Assembly: GCA_964398805.1 (NCBI GenBank)
Contig: CAYNNI010000078.1
Coordinates: 1-8,923, forward strand
Origin: CAISDH01 sp964398805
GTDB taxonomy: Archaea > Micrarchaeota > Micrarchaeia > Micrarchaeales > Micrarchaeaceae
Direction: 5' to 3'
DNA: 8,923 bases
Within the stretch, counting starts at the first letter, position 1, and each line of letters opens with the position of its first letter. The notes beneath the pieces were generated by a model. The model was given only the letters and a program-made list of their open reading frames with translations. It was not told the DNA's origin and did not search any database. Below are positions 6,646 through 8,923 of this stretch, one piece after another. A program made the position numbers and the translations under genes.

Positions 6646-6684
6646 GCGCTTACTGCTCTGGAAACGCTTTTAGCTCTGCGCCGG
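6637..6684. repeat. Left copy of the 48-base imperfect direct repeat flanking the AbiE module
   Basis: It matches 8110-8157 in the same orientation at 42 of 48 positions without gaps (hand count), starting with 13 identical bases (CAGCGCCATGCGC) and ending with 8 (TGCGCCGG). This copy includes the permease start codon on the minus strand and the upstream 39 bases. On the plus strand it contains GGAAACGCTTTTAGC, a BRE/box A-like element aimed at the 3' end of the regulator gene. Confidence 0.75.
6660..6674 (+). promoter_or_regulatory. Stranded promoter-like copy, antisense to the AbiE genes
   Basis: GGAAACGCTTTTAGC corresponds to the box A/BRE of the aldo/keto reductase promoter (8133-8147) with two changes. 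If active, transcription would start near 6695 and run antisense into the regulator and nucleotidyltransferase genes. It may be only a relic of the duplication. The complement GCTAAAAGC lies about 25 bases before the permease ATG and could instead serve as a minus-strand box A. Confidence 0.3.
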
Positions 6685-6725
6685 AATCGCCTGCAAAGCT
6701 CCCTGCCGCATGCCTACGGGCGGTT

Positions 6726-7355
6726 TCAGTACTGATTCTCGAGCCTGCCCGAATCGGCAAGCGGCTTATGCGCCTTCACAAACCTCATCACCGTAGTTTT
6801 CATACGGTTATCGTAGCGCTCTAGGCTCTTCCGGAGCGCGTTCACGCTAATCCCTCTCAGAACGCCCGCATAATCCTGAAGCGAGAGCCTCCGCTTATAA
6901 TAGAACAGGTCTATCAGCGTTTTCTCCGGAGTCGATACCGGGACGGCGAGGTCCCCGTATTTCATATCCTCGAAGCCAAAATAGTATCTTTTGGGTATGT
7001 GGTGGAGCATGATGCTGCTCGCCCCGCCGTATATTCTCACGAAGGACCTTCTTACGGCGCGCGTGGTCATCACCTCCATTTTTACCTGGTCGTCTATCAG
7101 GTCCCTTATCATCAATGCCGCCAACCCCCCATAGTAAAACGGAGTGAAGGCGAATCCCGCCAGCTCATCGCGCTTCTGAAGGCTGAAGACCCCCTTTGTT
7201 ACTGCGTATATCCTGCCGCTCTTCGCCATCCGGGAGACAGTGACCTGGATGGTCTTATCCGAGACCCCCTTGTGCCTGTCCGACATCGCCATACGGATGT
7301 CGCTGAACGTGAAGGTCCTGAAGCCCTTGAAAGCGTCCACTATCTCATTCGCCAT
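6726..7355 (-). CDS. AbiEi-like winged-helix regulator / antitoxin
   Basis: The 209-residue protein resembles the transcriptional regulator (antitoxin) of AbiE-type abortive infection and toxin-antitoxin systems. Residues 1-62 form a probable winged helix: FTFSDIRMAM, a recognition helix around SDKTIQVTVSRMAKSG (32-47), and a wing ending IYAVTKGVFSL. The following domain (about 66-180) has MIRDLIDDQVKMEVMTTRAVRRS, a YYFGFEDM strand and VSTPEKTLIDLFYY (140-153), close to the S/T-PE-[KR]-T-L-[IL]-D-L signature of the AbiEi C-terminal domain. Family members bind inverted repeats before their own operon and neutralise the partner nucleotidyltransferase. The ATG lies inside the end of the upstream gene (11-base overlap), with GGTGG at 7366-7370 as a ribosome binding site, so translation is coupled. 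It is second in the operon, whereas the classical AbiE order has the antitoxin first. Confidence 0.8.
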   Translation of the reverse strand: MANEIVDAFKGFRTFTFSDIRMAMSDRHKGVSDKTIQVTVSRMAKSGRIYAVTKGVFSLQKRDELAGFAFTPFYYGGLAALMIRDLIDDQVKMEVMTTRAVRRSFVRIYGGASSIMLHHIPKRYYFGFEDMKYGDLAVPVSTPEKTLIDLFYYKRRLSLQDYAGVLRGISVNALRKSLERYDNRMKTTVMRFVKAHKPLADSGRLENQY

Positions 7356-8022
7356 CGGCGTCCAACCACCTTTTCAGGATATCCAACATTTCCTTAAAAT
7401 CAGGAGCAACTCCTCCCAGAAGCAACTGCCGGAGCGCCCTTCCGTCCTTCGGCGGTCGCTCCCGTATACTCTCTGCGAACTCCCTCATTTCATCGCGCAT
7501 GCTCTTTGTCGGCTTCCCTATCTTGTCCTTTAGGATGATCATGTCGTACAGGTCCTGCGCTTCATGGGCTCCGGTCTTGTACTTCTCGATATAGGCGCGC
7601 ATCTTTTCCTTCAGCAGCGCCTCCGGAGACAGGGCGCGCACTATCCGTTTTGCACCGTCGACTCTCAGGTACTCTACGGCTACGCCATCCCGGCTTTCGA
7701 ACGTTATGTCAAGCTTGCCCGTCGTGTCGTTGCCCCTGAAGATCACGTGGAGCGTCTTCGTTTCCTTGTTGTATTTCTCCTCCCTGATCGGATAACCCCT
7801 GTCTGTCAGCAACTTGTGCATCTCCTTCTGGAAAGCGCTCTCCTTCGAAGGAGTCATGTTGCTATAAAAATCAACGTCTCTCGAAAACCGATTTCCGCCG
7901 TAGCAGCGCCACACTGCGGTGCCGCCATGCATTACAAAACCATTGTAGCGCTTTAGCAATAGGTCTACTACCTCATCCTCTACGACCGCCCCCTTCAGCT
8001 GGGCCTCGTTTGCAATCTCCAT
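7345..8022 (-). CDS. AbiEii-like nucleotidyltransferase (probable toxin)
   Basis: The 225-residue protein belongs to the DNA polymerase beta-type nucleotidyltransferases of the AbiEii/MenT-like toxin family. Residues HGGTAV (32-37) and RDVDF (48-52) form the G-G-T/S...D-x-D active site with Asp49 and Asp51. A third acidic residue is Asp105 in GKLDITFE. The C-terminal part has SPEALLKEKMRAYIEK (132-147) and QDLYDM (156-161), the conserved Lys and Asp motifs of AbiEii proteins. All catalytic positions seem intact. Characterised relatives halt growth by transferring nucleotides to tRNA or other targets; the target here is unknown. It comes first in the operon and overlaps the regulator gene by 11 bases. 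The ATG at 8022 begins a normal MEIANEAQLK start just downstream of a strong inverted repeat. A non-toxic nucleotidyltransferase is less likely given the partner. Confidence 0.85.
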   Translation of the reverse strand: MEIANEAQLKGAVVEDEVVDLLLKRYNGFVMHGGTAVWRCYGGNRFSRDVDFYSNMTPSKESAFQKEMHKLLTDRGYPIREEKYNKETKTLHVIFRGNDTTGKLDITFESRDGVAVEYLRVDGAKRIVRALSPEALLKEKMRAYIEKYKTGAHEAQDLYDMIILKDKIGKPTKSMRDEMREFAESIRERPPKDGRALRQLLLGGVAPDFKEMLDILKRWLDADGE

Positions 8023-8035
8023 TGTGACTACCTAT

Positions 8036-8055
8036 TGATAACATTTATGTTATCA
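8036..8055. promoter_or_regulatory. Inverted-repeat operator candidate upstream of the AbiE module
   Basis: TGATAACAT (8036-8044) and ATGTTATCA (8047-8055) form a perfect 9-base inverted repeat with a TT spacer, ending 14 bases from the nucleotidyltransferase ATG. Position and symmetry fit a dimeric repressor site covering the predicted transcription start. AbiEi proteins are known to repress their operon by binding inverted repeats; that this site serves the local regulator is inferred. Confidence 0.6.
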
Positions 8056-8060
8056 TTAAG

Positions 8061-8075
8061 CATTTATGCCTTTCC
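8061..8075 (-). promoter_or_regulatory. Probable promoter (BRE and box A) of the AbiE module
   Basis: Read on the minus strand, GGAAAGGCATAAATG combines a purine-rich BRE (GGAAA) with an AT-rich box A (GCATAAATGC). Transcription would start about 25 bases on, near 8038, inside the inverted repeat and about 16 bases before the ATG. The CATAAATG core repeats 19 bases nearer the gene inside the inverted repeat, which could act as an alternative box A for leaderless expression. Confidence 0.45.
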
Positions 8076-8109
8076 AAATAGCAATGCCGTGCCTGCGAAG
8101 AAGCTCCCA

Positions 8110-8157
8110 CAGCGCCATGCGCCTAATGTTCTGGAAATGCTTTTAACCCTGCGCCGG
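8110..8157. repeat. Right copy of the 48-base imperfect direct repeat flanking the AbiE module
   Basis: It is the partner of 6637-6684, 1473 bases away and in the same orientation. Five of the six differences are transitions. The minus strand of this copy again has ATGGCGCTG, as at the permease start, and reads on as a 20-codon ORF (MALWELLRRHG...) ending at a TAA, perhaps a relic. The plus strand carries the reductase promoter. Confidence 0.75.
8133..8148 (+). promoter_or_regulatory. Promoter of the aldo/keto reductase gene
   Basis: GGAAATGCTTTTAACC is a good archaeal BRE plus box A. The expected start is near 8166-8170, giving a leader of about 10 bases before the ATG at 8178. It lies within the right repeat copy, divergent from the AbiE promoter; 155 bases separate the two genes. 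Confidence 0.55.
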
Positions 8158-8177
8158 CCTAAGCCATTGTAGTTTTC

Positions 8178-8923
8178 ATGCGCTCCGTTCCTCTCGGAAA
8201 AACAGGCGAGAAACTGCCCGCGATAGGCATCGGCACCTGGAAGCTGGGCGTGGACGAAGGCGAGGAGGTCGCAGCGCTAAAGGAGGGCATACGGCGCGGC
8301 ATGCGTTTTGTAGATACCGCCGAGGTGTACGGCACGGAGCCGCTCGTATCGAGGGCTATACGGGGCGAGGATGGGGTCTTCGTAGCTACGAAGGTATGGC
8401 CCACTCATCTGAGGTACAAGGACGTGATACGGGCATGCAACGCAAGCCTGAAGAGGTTGGGCGTGAGGCAGATTGACCTCTACCAGGTGCATTGGCCCAA
8501 CCCGAAGGTGCCGATACGCGAGACTATGTCTGCGATGGAGCGCCTTGTCAAAGAGGGCAAGATACGCCACATAGGCGTGAGCAATTTCTCGGTCAAGGAG
8601 TTCACGGAGGCGCAGTCGGTCATGAGGTCCAACGAGATCGTGAGCAATCAGGTAGAATACAATCTGCTCGTCAGGAACGTGGAAAAAGATCTTTCCGGAT
8701 TCTATAAGAAGGAGGGGGTGACGGTAATCGCGTACAGCCCGCTGGCGCGCGGCCTACTTTTCGACAACAAGTATTCTGAGCTTGTCCATCTGCTCGAGTC
8801 TATTGGCAGAAAGCACCGGAAGAGTGCTGCGCAGGCGGCCCTCAACTGGCTGATATCGAAAGGCGGCGTAGCTGCGATACCCAAGGCGAGCAGACGGAGC
8901 CACGCAATCGAGAACGCTGGCGC
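8178..8923 (+). CDS. Aldo/keto reductase (3' end beyond the window)
   Basis: This is a cytosolic NAD(P)H-dependent oxidoreductase of the AKR superfamily, reducing aldehydes or ketones to alcohols, or the reverse. The first 248 codons are in the window; families of this length usually have 260-290 residues, so only a short C-terminus is missing. The catalytic tetrad is complete: Asp46 and Tyr51 in FVDTAEVYG, Lys72 in VATKVW and His105 in LYQVHWPNP. Further family marks are GIGTWKLG near the N-terminus, GKIRHIGVSNF (127-137), QVEYNLL (158-164), AYSPLARGLL (185-194) and the cofactor-phosphate loop AIPKASRRSH (233-242), which suggests NADPH. The barrel strands appear in order with no frameshift. 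ATG 8178 gives the normal N-terminus (RSVPLGKTGEKLPAIGIGTW), with a box A/BRE about 35 bases upstream. The specific substrate cannot be told. Confidence 0.92.
   Translation, partial: MRSVPLGKTGEKLPAIGIGTWKLGVDEGEEVAALKEGIRRGMRFVDTAEVYGTEPLVSRAIRGEDGVFVATKVWPTHLRYKDVIRACNASLKRLGVRQIDLYQVHWPNPKVPIRETMSAMERLVKEGKIRHIGVSNFSVKEFTEAQSVMRSNEIVSNQVEYNLLVRNVEKDLSGFYKKEGVTVIAYSPLARGLLFDNKYSELVHLLESIGRKHRKSAAQAALNWLISKGGVAAIPKASRRSHAIENAG

Noticed and set aside
6700..6722. Possible terminator hairpin after the regulator gene
   Set aside because: Only short interrupted complementarity around GCATGC is seen, with no stable stem and no T-rich run on the minus strand.

Overview
This window is archaeal chromosome. 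Two genes carry the assignment: an archaeal-architecture alanyl-tRNA synthetase, and CDP-archaeol synthase (CarS), an enzyme of ether-lipid synthesis. Isoleucine ATA and arginine AGG codons are frequent in otherwise GC-rich genes, and box A/BRE-like promoter elements and GGTG-type ribosome binding sites are present. The lineage cannot be fixed from the sequence; a DPANN or Thermoplasmata-like archaeon is only a guess.

Layout. Bases 1-131 look like the decayed right end of an IS200/IS605-type transposon: a TnpA N-terminal fragment abuts the terminal hairpin, and the bulk of tnpA/tnpB is missing. About 100 bases of gene-poor sequence follow. A plus-strand cluster then runs from about 232 to 4301: a Cas4/EXO5-like PD-(D/E)XK Fe-S nuclease with a damaged or unrecognised 5' end, alaS (TGATG overlap with the nuclease), and carS (4-base gap, TTG start). 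This cluster meets a minus-strand transporter cluster tail to tail with only 3 bases between stop codons.

The transporter cluster (6645 down to 4305) encodes a fused, duplicated NitT/TauT-type permease and its ATPase; no substrate-binding protein is in view. Upstream of it, also on the minus strand, is a two-gene AbiE-like toxin-antitoxin or phage-defence module: nucleotidyltransferase (AbiEii-like) first, winged-helix regulator (AbiEi-like) second, with an 11-base overlap. A divergent plus-strand aldo/keto reductase begins at 8178 and runs off the window.

The most interesting structure is around the AbiE-like module. It lies between two imperfect 48-base direct repeats (6637-6684 and 8110-8157; 42 of 48 identical by hand count). 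The right copy carries the aldo/keto reductase promoter. The left copy covers the first codons and upstream region of the permease gene. This suggests the module was inserted between a formerly divergent permease/reductase pair, perhaps at the cost of the permease's first membrane helix, and left a stranded promoter pointing antisense into the module. Just upstream of the module lie a 9+9 base perfect inverted repeat and two copies of CATTTATG 19 bases apart, a good candidate for an autoregulatory operator.
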